From assembly GCA_938046095.1 (NCBI GenBank), contig CALIXS010000024.1, forward strand, positions 73,647-137,646: 64,000 bases of DNA, in the 5' to 3' direction. Under the pieces are notes generated by a model, which was not told where the DNA came from, searched no databases, and saw nothing but the letters and a program-made list of their open reading frames with translations. Position numbers and translations under genes: made by a program. The stretch is from an uncultured Clostridia bacterium. GTDB lineage: Bacteria; Bacillota; Clostridia; Peptostreptococcales; Anaerovoracaceae. Positions 8,129 through 15,968 of the stretch are shown here, one piece after another. Position 1 is the stretch's first letter; every line of letters begins with the position of its first letter.

Positions 8129-9054
8129 TGATTACATTCAATTCTTTGGATGACATAATAAATATAGATGACACGGCGGTTGCCCTCGGCAATTTCGACG
8201 GAGTACATCTCGGGCATCAGCAGCTCATAAAGGAAATGACGGACAGAGCACGGCAGAGGGACCTTAAACCCGCGGTGTTTACATTTTCGAACCACCCGAA
8301 AGATCTTCTGCCGAACAGGCCGAAGGTGAAAAACATACTCTACAAAGGAGAAAAGGAGAGGCTTATATCTGCTCTCGGAGCCGAATACCTTTTCAGTATT
8401 CCCTTTACGCAGCAGCTTATGATAATGAGCCCTGAGGATTATGTCCGCGAGATAATCATAGGCAGGCTCAGGGCAAAGGAAATTTTTTGCGGCTTCAACC
8501 ACCGTTTCGGTTACAGAGGTGCGGGAACTCCCGAACTTATGAAAAAGGTTGCTTCCGAATACGGCGTCGCAGTTAACATAATGGAGCCGTTCACCGAGGA
8601 CGGCAGCGTGGTGAGCTCGTCGCTCATAAGGACGCTCATATTCGGCGGCAGGGTGGACAGATGCAGGGATTATATGGGAAGGTATTACGCCGTCAGAGGT
8701 GAAGTCGTGGTAGGCAACAGGCTCGGGCGAAGGCTGGGATTTCCCACATCAAATCTCGTTATAGATGAGGACACGGTCGTGCCGCCAAACGGCGTCTACG
8801 TTACATACTGCGTCTTTGAAGGAAGAAGATATCCGAGCGTGACAAATGTGGGAGTCAAGCCTACCATAGGAAGCTGTAAGAAGAATATCGAAACGCATAT
8901 ATTCGATTTTGACATGACACTTTACGGCAAAACGATCGAAGTTGAGTTCGTAACAAAGATGAGAGACGAAGTGAAATTCGACAGCATAGATGAGCTTTCG
9001 GAGCAGATCGTCAGAGACTGCCGCGAGGCGAGAGCGTTTCACGAGACGCTATAA
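8128..9054 (+). CDS. ribF: Bifunctional riboflavin kinase/FAD synthetase
   Basis: RibF phosphorylates riboflavin to FMN and adenylates FMN to FAD. The 308-residue protein has the N-terminal nucleotidyltransferase domain (AVALGNFDGVHLGHQQLI, later FCGFNHRFGYRGAGT and SVVSSSLIRTLI) and the C-terminal kinase domain (GRRLGFPTSNL, PPNGVYVTYC, VTNVGVKPTIG, ETHIFDFDMTLYGK). It closes the operon that began at rimP; truB-ribF is a common pair. No FMN riboswitch precedes it. Confidence 0.95.
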   Translation: MITFNSLDDIINIDDTAVALGNFDGVHLGHQQLIKEMTDRARQRDLKPAVFTFSNHPKDLLPNRPKVKNILYKGEKERLISALGAEYLFSIPFTQQLMIMSPEDYVREIIIGRLRAKEIFCGFNHRFGYRGAGTPELMKKVASEYGVAVNIMEPFTEDGSVVSSSLIRTLIFGGRVDRCRDYMGRYYAVRGEVVVGNRLGRRLGFPTSNLVIDEDTVVPPNGVYVTYCVFEGRRYPSVTNVGVKPTIGSCKKNIETHIFDFDMTLYGKTIEVEFVTKMRDEVKFDSIDELSEQIVRDCREARAFHETL

Positions 9055-9116
9055 ACTCCGGAGAGCTCTTTGAATCGTTTTTTTACCTATTTTTAGGTTG
9101 TTCCTGCATGTTTCGC

Positions 9117-9145
9117 TTGACAAACGGCAAGCGCCGTGATAAATT
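9117..9145 (+). promoter_or_regulatory. Predicted sigma-A promoter of infC-rpmI-rplT
   Basis: TTGACA at 9117-9122 and TAAATT at 9140-9145 are spaced by 17 bases. Transcription would begin near 9152, giving a leader of about 145 bases before infC. Confidence 0.7.
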
Positions 9146-9149
9146 ATCT

Positions 9150-9270
9150 GCGGAACAAAGCAGAAGTTATCCGCTTCTCACCTGGGGACGTACGAGCTGA
9201 AGGGTAAATACTGATGATATTGCAGGCTATGCATACATTATAAGCGGATACTTCAAGTATCCGCTTTTTA
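9150..9270 (+). ncRNA. L20-type leader with transcription attenuator
   Basis: The leader holds the Firmicute L20 leader hallmarks: a 5' segment with TATCCGCTTCTCACC (from 9168) and GGGTAAATACT, then a terminator hairpin AAGCGGATAC (9242-9251) / GTATCCGCTT (9257-9266) followed by TTT. TATCCGCTT at 9168-9176 is exactly complementary to AAGCGGATA at 9242-9250, so pairing of the 5' segment with the left arm of the terminator would prevent termination. In known examples ribosomal protein L20 binds the leader and represses the operon by favouring termination. The two alternative pairings are seen here; control by L20 is inferred from the family. Confidence 0.88.
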
Positions 9271-9296
9271 TACACGGACAATTTGGAGGTGTTACC

Positions 9297-9809
9297 ATTA
9301 AAGAGAACAAAATCAACGAAGAGATTCGTGATAAGGAACTGAGAGTAATAGATGAAGACGGGACTATGCTCGGAGTCATGGGCCGCGATGAAGCTTTTGC
9401 TCTCGCTGAGGAGAGAAAGCTCGATCTCGTGAATATTTCACCGAACGCTGTTCCGCCTGTCTGCAAAATACTCGATTACGGCAAGTACCGTTATGAGACT
9501 CAGAAGCGCGAAAAGGAAGCCAGAAAAAAACAGAAGATCATGCAGGTAAAAGAGATAAGGCTCAGTACCTTTATCGAGGAACATGATATTTCCGTCAAGG
9601 CGAACACTGCGTCGAAATTTCTCAGTGACGGCGACAAGGTCAAGGTATCGCTTAGATTCCGCGGAAGAGAGCTCGGTCACACACAGCTCGGACGCGAGGT
9701 CATGGACAGGTTTGCAGAGCTTTGCAGCGAGGTCGCGAACATCGACAGGAAGCCGGTAATGGAAGGCAGAAGTCTTGTGATGTTTCTGGCACCGAAAAAC
9801 GATAAATGA
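9297..9809 (+). CDS. infC: Translation initiation factor IF-3, ATT start codon
   Basis: IF-3 keeps ribosomal subunits apart and checks initiator codon pairing. The first ATG in frame (9366) would remove the conserved start of the protein. From ATT at 9297 the frame reads KENKINEEIRDKELRVIDED, exactly where IF-3 proteins begin, and GGAGGTG at 9285-9291 is well placed for it. The product is 170 residues, with ISPNAVPPVCKILDYGKYRYE at the end of the N domain and VKVSLRFRGRELGH in the C domain. Rare starts (ATT, ATC, ATA) are typical of infC because IF-3 rejects them and so limits its own synthesis. Confidence 0.94.
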   Translation: MKENKINEEIRDKELRVIDEDGTMLGVMGRDEAFALAEERKLDLVNISPNAVPPVCKILDYGKYRYETQKREKEARKKQKIMQVKEIRLSTFIEEHDISVKANTASKFLSDGDKVKVSLRFRGRELGHTQLGREVMDRFAELCSEVANIDRKPVMEGRSLVMFLAPKNDK

Positions 9810-9832
9810 TGACGCAGGAGGTTTAGATCAAA

Positions 9833-10033
9833 ATGGCAAAAAACAAAATGAAGTCGCACAGGGGCGCATGCAAGAGACTCAAGATGACAGGCAGCGGCAA
9901 ACTCAAGAGAAACAAGGCCTATAAGAGCCATAAACTTACAAGCAAGACGCCTAAGAGAAAGAGAGGCCTTCGCAAGGCAACGCTCGTATCGGGTGCTGAC
10001 CACAGGAGAATGTTAAGGTCGATGGCGAAGTAG
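9833..10033 (+). CDS. rpmI: 50S ribosomal protein L35
   Basis: This 66-residue, strongly basic protein is ribosomal protein L35 of the large subunit. It shows KMKSHRGACKRLKMTGSGK at the N terminus and the conserved RRMLRSMAK-type C terminus. It follows infC by 23 bases, with AGGAGG upstream, and precedes rplT, the invariant bacterial order. Confidence 0.96.
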   Translation: MAKNKMKSHRGACKRLKMTGSGKLKRNKAYKSHKLTSKTPKRKRGLRKATLVSGADHRRMLRSMAK

Positions 10034-10055
10034 TTTCAGGACAGGAGGTAAGAAA

Positions 10056-10415
10056 ATGGCAAGAGTAAAGAAGGGCGTAAACGCTTATAAAAGGCATAAA
10101 AAACTTCTTAAGCAGGCAAAGGGATTTTACGGCTCGAAAAGTAAAACCTTCAGGGCGGCCAATCCGGCTGTAATGAGAGCGCTAAGTTCGGCATACGCGG
10201 GCAGGAAGCTCAAGAAGAGACAGTTCCGGCAGATGTGGATCGCAAGGATCAACGCGGGCGCACGGGCAAACGGCATATCTTACAGCAGGCTTATGAACGG
10301 GCTTCGCAAAAGCGGGATCGACATCAACAGGAAAATGCTTTCAGAAATGGCTGTTTACGATGCGGCAGGATTCGCAAAACTTTGTGAAGCTGCAAAGAGC
10401 GCATGTGGGAAATAA
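10056..10415 (+). CDS. rplT: 50S ribosomal protein L20
   Basis: L20 binds 23S rRNA early in large-subunit assembly. In Firmicutes and E. coli it also represses its own operon by binding the leader. The 119-residue protein has the basic N-terminal tail (MARVKKGVNAYKRHKKLLKQAKG), the helical core (RQMWIARINAGARANGISYSRLMNGL) and the C-terminal globular part. AGGAGG precedes the ATG. It is the last gene of the infC operon. Confidence 0.97.
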   Translation: MARVKKGVNAYKRHKKLLKQAKGFYGSKSKTFRAANPAVMRALSSAYAGRKLKKRQFRQMWIARINAGARANGISYSRLMNGLRKSGIDINRKMLSEMAVYDAAGFAKLCEAAKSACGK

Positions 10416-10424
10416 GTTGCAGAA

Positions 10425-10450
10425 GGGTCCGGGTTTACCGGGCCTTTTTT
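10425..10450 (+). terminator. Rho-independent terminator after rplT
   Basis: GGTCCGG (10426-10432) pairs with CCGGGCC (10438-10444), one G-U pair included, followed by six T. Confidence 0.8.
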
Positions 10451-10476
10451 GAAATGATCGGAGGTTCGGCAAAGAT

Positions 10477-11388
10477 ATGGCGAACATAATTGCGGTAATA
10501 TGGGATTTTGACAAGACGCTGCTCGACGGTTATATGCAGGAGCCGATATTCGACGAATACGGGAAGGATCCTGCGGCGTTCTGGCGCGAGGTAAACGATC
10601 TGCCCGAAAAATACAGGAAGGAACAGGGAGTCAGGGTAAATCCGGACACGATATACCTCAACCATTTTATTAATTGCGCAAAGAAGGGTATATTTCCCGG
10701 CCTAAACAACGCGAGGCTGAAAAGCTTCGGAAGGAGGCTCGGCTTTTATCCCGGGATACCTGAAATATTCGATAAAACGAGGGCGATCGCATATTCATCT
10801 CCGGAATACCGAGATTTTGACATAAAGGTTGAGCATTATATCGTAAGTACGGGAATGACGGCGATAATCGAGGGCAGCGTCATAAGAAAGCATGTAGACG
10901 GAGTATGGGGGTGCGAGCTTATCGAGGATACGTCGGGAGATGTACCTGTCATAAGCGAGATAGGATATACGATAGACAACACGACTAAAACACGTGCAAT
11001 TTTCGAGATAAACAAGGGTGCCAATGTATTTCCGGAGATAGACGTAAATTCGGCGATGCCGGAGGATGCGAGGAGAGTGCCTTTCAGAAATATGATATAC
11101 ATCGCCGACGGACCGAGCGATGTCCCCGCTTTTTCCGTAGTCAGAGGAAACGGAGGCGCAACCTTCGCCATATATCCGCCGCACGATGCCGGGGCGTTCA
11201 GACAGGTCGAAATGCTTCGAAAGGCGGGCAGGATCGACACATATGCCGAGGCGGATTACAGCGAGGGGAAACAGGCATATATGTGGATAGCGGGGAAGAT
11301 AGAGGAATTTGCGGCTCGAATATGCGAGGAACAGTATACAAAGCTCAGAAACAGCACTTCCGACGTTCCCAGGCATCTCGACACATAG
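10477..11388 (+). CDS. HAD-superfamily hydrolase
   Basis: The 303-residue protein has the HAD motif I WDFDKT (nucleophile Asp10, general acid Asp12), a central VEHYIVSTGMTAII at the motif II position, and IYIADGPSDVPAF at motif IV, where Asp residues hold magnesium. HAD enzymes remove phosphate groups, but substrates cannot be read from the sequence. The family member is a cytosolic, haloacid dehalogenase-like type with a helical cap (about 20-110). The start has GGAGG upstream. It follows the rplT terminator and lies 39 bases before coaBC; no functional link is evident. Confidence 0.85.
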   Translation: MANIIAVIWDFDKTLLDGYMQEPIFDEYGKDPAAFWREVNDLPEKYRKEQGVRVNPDTIYLNHFINCAKKGIFPGLNNARLKSFGRRLGFYPGIPEIFDKTRAIAYSSPEYRDFDIKVEHYIVSTGMTAIIEGSVIRKHVDGVWGCELIEDTSGDVPVISEIGYTIDNTTKTRAIFEINKGANVFPEIDVNSAMPEDARRVPFRNMIYIADGPSDVPAFSVVRGNGGATFAIYPPHDAGAFRQVEMLRKAGRIDTYAEADYSEGKQAYMWIAGKIEEFAARICEEQYTKLRNSTSDVPRHLDT

Positions 11389-11427
11389 GGAAGTCCGATA
11401 CACAAAATACTGAGAAGAGGAAAGACA

Positions 11428-12624
11428 ATGTTCGAAGGAAAGAATGTACTTATAGGTATAAGCGGCGGTATAGCGGCATACAAGACGGCACAGCTCGTCA
11501 GCGCTCTGTCAAAAACGGGAGCGGACGTGGAGGTCATAATGACTGAAAATGCCGCAAAATTTATATCTCCGCTGACATTCGAAACGCTTACGGGCAACAA
11601 GTGCTATACGGATACCTTCGACCGCGATTTCGAATTTGACGTCGAGCATATAGCTCTCGCGAAAAAGGCGGACGTTTTTATGATAGCGCCGGCCACAGCA
11701 AACATCATAGCTAAAACGGCAAACGGCATAGCTGACGATATGCTGACGACGACATTTCTTGCGGCGGCGAAAACCAAGATCATCGTCCCTGCGATGAACA
11801 CGAATATGTACATAAATCAGGCTACGCAGGACAATCTGAAAAAGCTCAGGTGTCACGGCGTAGAGGTGATAGAGCCCGCGGAGGGAATCCTGGCGTGCGG
11901 TGATACGGGTGCGGGCAGGATGCCCGAGCCGGACGAGCTCCTTGCTCACATAGAAAAGCTGATCGGGCGCGAAAAGACGCTCGTCGGCAAAAGGGTGCTC
12001 GTTACCGCCGGAGCAACGAGAGAGTCGCTCGATCCGGTCCGTTTCATATCGAATCACAGCAGCGGGAAAATGGGCTTTGCTCTCGCAAAGGAAGCTATGA
12101 TGCGCGGAGCCGACGTTACGCTTGTCAAAGCCTACACCGCGGCACCACCTCCGCGGTTTGTAAGAATCACGGAGGTACGGGATGCAGCGGAGATGTTTGA
12201 CGCCGTCACTGCAGTATCGGCCGGGCAGGATATAATAATCAAAGCCGCGGCAGTCGCGGATTATACGCCATCGACGTACAGCGGAGACAAGCTGAAAAAG
12301 AAGGACGTGAAGTTTTCAGTAGAGCTCTCGAGGACGAAGGACATACTCGCCTATCTCGGCGAGCATAAGACGAACGGTCAATTTTTATGCGGCTTTTCCA
12401 TGGAAACGAAGGATCTGATAGAAAACTCGTCGGCTAAGCTGATAAACAAAAATGCCGACATGATCGTCGCAAACGATCTCACGGACGAAGGATCGGGCTT
12501 CGGGACGGATACGAACCGCGTGACTTTCATAACAAAGGACGGCGTTTTCCCGCAGGAGCTGCAAAGCAAGGAGGACGTCGCAGGAGCCATCTTTGACAAG
12601 GTCGCCGAAATGCAGGGAAGGTAA
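11428..12624 (+). CDS. coaBC: Bifunctional phosphopantothenoylcysteine decarboxylase/phosphopantothenate-cysteine ligase
   Basis: CoaBC performs two steps of coenzyme A synthesis. The 398-residue protein has the flavin-dependent CoaC half (VLIGISGGIAAYKTAQLV; VEHIALAKKADVFMIAPATANII with the active-site His; PAMNTNMY; ACGDTGAGRMPEP with the catalytic Cys) and the CoaB half from about 190 (KRVLVTAGATRESLDPVRFISNHSSGKMG). C-terminal motifs VANDL and the FGTDTNRV region match ligases of the family. AGAGGAAAG precedes the start. It follows the HAD gene by 39 bases. Confidence 0.95.
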   Translation: MFEGKNVLIGISGGIAAYKTAQLVSALSKTGADVEVIMTENAAKFISPLTFETLTGNKCYTDTFDRDFEFDVEHIALAKKADVFMIAPATANIIAKTANGIADDMLTTTFLAAAKTKIIVPAMNTNMYINQATQDNLKKLRCHGVEVIEPAEGILACGDTGAGRMPEPDELLAHIEKLIGREKTLVGKRVLVTAGATRESLDPVRFISNHSSGKMGFALAKEAMMRGADVTLVKAYTAAPPPRFVRITEVRDAAEMFDAVTAVSAGQDIIIKAAAVADYTPSTYSGDKLKKKDVKFSVELSRTKDILAYLGEHKTNGQFLCGFSMETKDLIENSSAKLINKNADMIVANDLTDEGSGFGTDTNRVTFITKDGVFPQELQSKEDVAGAIFDKVAEMQGR

Positions 12625-12689
12625 AGGAGGCGTATTCTCACGGCTGCGGCACATGCAGCACGCGACTCATGGCTTTCCGACGCCTTTAC
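12621..12689 (+). other. Structured element at the coaBC 3' end
   Basis: GTAAAGG (12621-12627) then CGT (12631-12633) can pair with ACGCCTTTAC (12680-12689), leaving an AGG bulge. Inside lies a 5-bp hairpin GCTGC (12643-12647) / GCAGC (12655-12659). The outer stem contains the coaBC stop codon. No T-run follows directly, so it is not a classical terminator. The remainder of the gap to 12907 is AT-rich and holds a predicted promoter; TTTTTACATAAT occurs twice in it. Confidence 0.35.
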
Positions 12690-12748
12690 ATTTTGTATGT
12701 CATATCTGCCGTATAGGGCATAATCATCAAAACAACAGGCCTTACATT

Positions 12749-12777
12749 TTGAATTGATGATTTGATGCGCACATTAT
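12749..12777 (+). promoter_or_regulatory. Predicted promoter for the radical SAM gene
   Basis: TTGAAT at 12749-12754 and CATTAT at 12772-12777 with a 17-base spacer, 130 bases before the gene. The region is AT-rich, so chance matches are likely. Confidence 0.35.
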
Positions 12778-12906
12778 GTGGTATATAAACATAGTATTTT
12801 TACATAATCAAAATCTTGTAAGACCATAAAGTATGTAGAATTTGATAACATATTTATTGAAGCCTGAGGAAAAAAGATTTTTTACATAATTTAAGGAGTT
12901 GGATTT

Positions 12907-14283
12907 ATGTCAAGTATTAAGCACAAGATGGGAAGGGAAGCCTTTTCGGCCGGATTTGAGCTGGCTTATTCGAAGCTGGGCAAGGACAGGCAGAAGGCGA
13001 TCCTCGACATATTCAAATTGGCTGAGGGATATCTGAACAGAGCCGATATGAAGCTCGACTACAAAAAAATAGAAGAGCGCATTTCCGAGCCTGACGGAGT
13101 CCTGATGAAATACATAAACAGGATAATAGACGAGACAGATAAGCACGTGCTCAAACAGGCCGCACTTAACTTCGGCTATGAGGCGATGTTCTGCGGCACA
13201 AAGGTAATGCACGATGCGAGGAAAAAGTACGGCTGCAATGTCCCATGGCTCATACTGATGGATCCTACGAGTGCCTGCAATCTTCACTGCACGGGCTGCT
13301 GGGCCGCGGAGTACGGGCACAAGCTGAACCTTTCGCTCGAGGAACTCGACAACGTGATAAAGCAGGGCAAGAAGCTCGGCATCTACTTCTATATGTACAC
13401 GGGCGGCGAGCCGCTCGTCCGCAAGGACGATCTTATAAGGTTGTGTGAGATGAACCCGGACTGCGCATTCGTTTCGTTTACAAACGGAACTCTCGTAGAT
13501 CAGGCGTTCTGCGACGAGCTTAAGCGTGTAGGCAACCTGTCGCTCGCGATAAGCCTCGAAGGCTTTGAGGACGCAAACGACGGCAGAAGGGGTGAGGGTG
13601 TATTCGGCAAGGTGATGAACTCGATGGATCTCCTCAGAGAAAACGGCTGCATATTCGGTACGTCGATATGCTATACGCGCGTGAACTGTGAGACCGTGAC
13701 GAGTCCTGAGTTCATAAAGATGGAGATAGACAAGGGCGTTAAGTTCTCGATGTATTTCCACTATATGCCGGTAGGAAACGATGCCTCGCCCGAGCTCATG
13801 ATAACGCCGGAGCAGAGGGAATATATGCTTCGCAGGATCAGAAAGATCAGAAATCTTGACGACGGCGAGGGACTGTTCGTATTCGATTTCCAGAATGACG
13901 GCGAATACGTGGGCGGCTGCATCGCGGGCGGACGCAATTACTTCCATATAAATGCCAACGGCGATGCCGAGCCTTGCGTATTCATTCATTATTCAAACTG
14001 CAACATAAGGAACAGCTCCCTAATAGAGATATTGCAGTCACCTTTATTCATGGCATATCACGACAATCAGCCGTTTAACGACAACCACCTGCGCCCGTGT
14101 CCTATGCTCGAAAATCCGGACATCCTTCCGAAGCTGATCAGGGAAACAGGCGCGAGTTCTACGGATCTTCAGTCTCCCGAGTCGGCTGACATGCTGTGCC
14201 GCAAGACCCGCGCATATGCGGAGCGCTGGAAGCCGCATGCTGAAAAGCTTTTCGATATGGAGACCGGCAGGAGCAGAAAGTAG
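12907..14283 (+). CDS. Radical SAM protein with C-terminal Cys cluster
   Basis: The 458-residue protein binds a 4Fe-4S cluster through CNLHCTGC (Cys124, Cys128, Cys131; the CxxxCxxC motif) and has YTGGEPLVRKDDL as the SAM-binding Gly-Gly-Glu motif. The first 110 residues form a helical domain not found in simple radical SAM enzymes. After the TIM barrel come further Cys residues (GGCIAGGRNYFHINANG, EPCVFIHYSNC, LRPCPMLENP), the arrangement of SPASM/twitch-like domains that bind an auxiliary cluster. Such enzymes modify peptides or small molecules; the substrate here is unknown. AAGGAG precedes the start. It is followed after 2 bases by a small Cys-rich membrane protein. Confidence 0.88.
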   Translation: MSSIKHKMGREAFSAGFELAYSKLGKDRQKAILDIFKLAEGYLNRADMKLDYKKIEERISEPDGVLMKYINRIIDETDKHVLKQAALNFGYEAMFCGTKVMHDARKKYGCNVPWLILMDPTSACNLHCTGCWAAEYGHKLNLSLEELDNVIKQGKKLGIYFYMYTGGEPLVRKDDLIRLCEMNPDCAFVSFTNGTLVDQAFCDELKRVGNLSLAISLEGFEDANDGRRGEGVFGKVMNSMDLLRENGCIFGTSICYTRVNCETVTSPEFIKMEIDKGVKFSMYFHYMPVGNDASPELMITPEQREYMLRRIRKIRNLDDGEGLFVFDFQNDGEYVGGCIAGGRNYFHINANGDAEPCVFIHYSNCNIRNSSLIEILQSPLFMAYHDNQPFNDNHLRPCPMLENPDILPKLIRETGASSTDLQSPESADMLCRKTRAYAERWKPHAEKLFDMETGRSRK

Positions 14284-14285
14284 TC

Positions 14286-14534
14286 ATGGGATACTTTATT
14301 TCACACATAGGGGTGATCCTCATAGCGGGCGTGATAATAGCCCTTATAGGTCTTGCGGCGGTACTTATGGCCGCAAAAAATGCCGAGACGAGATCGCCCG
14401 AGGAAACGGATGAACGTCTTCATGCGTGCGAGGGCTGTGCGATGGCCGGGTTATGCATGACGATGGGTCAGACTCCCCCCGCCGCAGCGGAATGCGACGG
14501 CAAGAACGACAAAACACACAATGCCGAAAGCTGA
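14286..14534 (+). CDS. Small single-pass membrane protein with Cys motif
   Basis: I do not recognise this 82-residue protein. It has one N-terminal membrane segment (about residues 4-30, rich in Ile, Leu, Ala and Gly), then a soluble tail with HACEGCAMAGLCM, a CxxCxxxxxC pattern that could bind a metal or cluster, plus one more Cys near the C terminus. It begins two bases after the radical SAM stop, so the two are probably co-translated. Possible roles, all inferred: electron donor, anchor, or substrate of the radical SAM enzyme. It resembles in size and plan the Cys-rich membrane proteins associated with FeoB, but no feoB is present. Confidence 0.65.
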   Translation: MGYFISHIGVILIAGVIIALIGLAAVLMAAKNAETRSPEETDERLHACEGCAMAGLCMTMGQTPPAAAECDGKNDKTHNAES

Positions 14535-14706
14535 GCGGCAATACGGGGATGCTGTATTTCTATTATAACAGCTTGAATTTCGGGGCATTCACATGTCGAA
14601 TATATCCTAATGGGAACATTCAAAATATATGATTTCTTTGTAAGGCGAAAAAGCAGTTTAAATATATACATCTACAACGTTATTTCAATACTGTAAAAGT
14701 GCAGCT

Positions 14707-14736
14707 GGCGGGGAGTAATCACCCCGTCATTTTTTT
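14707..14736 (+). terminator. Rho-independent terminator upstream of the his operon
   Basis: GGCGGGG (14707-14713) pairs with CCCCGTC (14722-14728), one G-U pair, followed by seven T at 14730-14736. It separates the radical SAM unit from the his promoter. Bases 14535-14706 show no gene. Confidence 0.75.
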
Positions 14737-14747
14737 AGATATCGATA

Positions 14748-14776
14748 TTGACTTTTATATGATAAAGCGATAAAAT
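14748..14776 (+). promoter_or_regulatory. Predicted sigma-A promoter of the his operon
   Basis: TTGACT at 14748-14753 and TAAAAT at 14771-14776 are spaced by exactly 17 bases. The -10 lies inside a tandem repeat. I see no T-box specifier stem or conserved T-box sequence. Confidence 0.7.
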
Positions 14777-14791
14777 GATAAAGCGATAAAT
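14761..14791 (+). repeat. Tandem 17-base repeat over the his -10 region
   Basis: GATAAAGCGATAAA occurs at 14761-14774 and again at 14778-14791, with a period of 17 bases. It covers the -10 box and the likely start site. It may be a repressor-binding direct repeat or just a local duplication. Confidence 0.55.
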
Positions 14792-14812
14792 AAAAGGAGC
14801 ATGTCACATATT

Positions 14813-15940
14813 ATGATGTCGGAAAAAAGCATGAAAAGAATGATGAGGAAAGAAGAAAAGGCGGATCTCGCGCTTAGAGGGCTTTATGCGTCTTACGGTT
14901 ACAGAGAGCTTAAGATGGGCAAATTCGAGGAATACGACCTGTATACGAGAAACAGGGATTTTATACCGACCGAAAGTATAATCGCATTTACGGGTGCAGA
15001 CGGCAGGCTTATGACGTTAAGACCCGATATCACACTGTCCGTCGTCAGGAACTGCAGGACGGTGCCGGGCGTAACGGACAGGATATCGTACAGCGAACGT
15101 ATATATAGAAAGGAAAAGGACGGGGATTACAGGGAGATCATGCAGATGGGCCTTGAATGCCTCGGAAGCATAGATATCCTCCAGCTCAGAGAGGTCACGC
15201 TGCTTGCGGCGAAGAGCCTCAGGACTATAAGCAGGGATTACGTTCTCGACATTTCCCACATGGGGATAATACAGGAGCTTATGTCCGGCGTGCCGGAGGA
15301 GGTAAAGCCCGGAGTCCTCAAAAGCATAAGTCAAAAAAACGCACACGAGCTCGAACGGTTGGCGGCGGAGGGCATCATACCGAAAAGCGCGTCACGTGCT
15401 CTTATCAGCCTGATAAGGTCATACGGCAGTCCGCGAAGGGTGTTCGACGTGCTGAGGACGCTGTCGACGGGTGCAGTGTACGACTCGTACGTCGAAGAGC
15501 TTGAGGCTGTGTGTTCATACCTTTCGGAAAACCGGCTCGGTAAAAACCTGAACGTCGATTTTTCAATAGTAAATAATATGACATATTACAGCGGCATACT
15601 TTATAAGGGGTATATCAAAGGGATCCCGGAAGGTGTTCTTTCCGGCGGGAGGTATGACGGCATAATGAAGCACATGGGTAAATCGGGCGGTGCTGTGGGT
15701 TTTGCCGTATACCTCGACAGGCTTGAGTGTCCGGAGCACATTACGAACGAATACGATATCGACAACGTTTTGATATATGATGCAAAGGACGCGTCGGACG
15801 GGGGGCTTGCCGGAGAGGCCGACCGCATACGCGCGGGTGGAGAAAGCCTGATGACGCAGCAGCATCTTCCGAAGGGGATAAGGTACAGGAAACTGTTAGA
15901 GTACAGGAACGGTGAGGTTAGGACAATTGAGATCAACTGA
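14813..15940 (+). CDS. hisZ: ATP phosphoribosyltransferase regulatory subunit HisZ
   Basis: HisZ is a catalytically inactive paralogue of histidyl-tRNA synthetase that completes the short form of HisG. The protein (375 residues from 14813) has class II synthetase-like parts: LALRGLYASYGYRELKMGKFEEYDLYTR, LMTLRPDITLSVVRNC (motif 2 region), YRKEKDGDYREIMQMGLECLG, and SGGRYDGIMKHMG. Two starts are possible: ATG at 14801, which is only one base after GGAG, and ATG at 14813 or 14816 with longer spacing; I chose 14813. It opens the his operon, directly before hisG. Confidence 0.9.
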   Translation: MMSEKSMKRMMRKEEKADLALRGLYASYGYRELKMGKFEEYDLYTRNRDFIPTESIIAFTGADGRLMTLRPDITLSVVRNCRTVPGVTDRISYSERIYRKEKDGDYREIMQMGLECLGSIDILQLREVTLLAAKSLRTISRDYVLDISHMGIIQELMSGVPEEVKPGVLKSISQKNAHELERLAAEGIIPKSASRALISLIRSYGSPRRVFDVLRTLSTGAVYDSYVEELEAVCSYLSENRLGKNLNVDFSIVNNMTYYSGILYKGYIKGIPEGVLSGGRYDGIMKHMGKSGGAVGFAVYLDRLECPEHITNEYDIDNVLIYDAKDASDGGLAGEADRIRAGGESLMTQQHLPKGIRYRKLLEYRNGEVRTIEIN

Positions 15941-15968
15941 CAGACTTTACAGCGATATAGCGGGCGAC

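Noticed and set aside
9366..9809. infC starting at the first ATG
   Set aside because: This would remove the conserved KINEEIRDKELRVID segment; ATT at 9297 has the ribosome site and full family start.
12910..13989. 359-codon open frame on the - strand in the radical SAM gene
   Set aside because: It is a codon-bias shadow; the + strand frame has clear radical SAM motifs.
14535..14812. T-box or His-tRNA-sensing leader before hisZ
   Set aside because: No specifier stem or conserved T-box sequence is visible, and the promoter lies only 40-65 bases before the gene.
15912..15968. N-terminal extension of HisG from GTG 15912
   Set aside because: The added residues do not match HisG and would overlap hisZ; family start is MINVALPKGRL.
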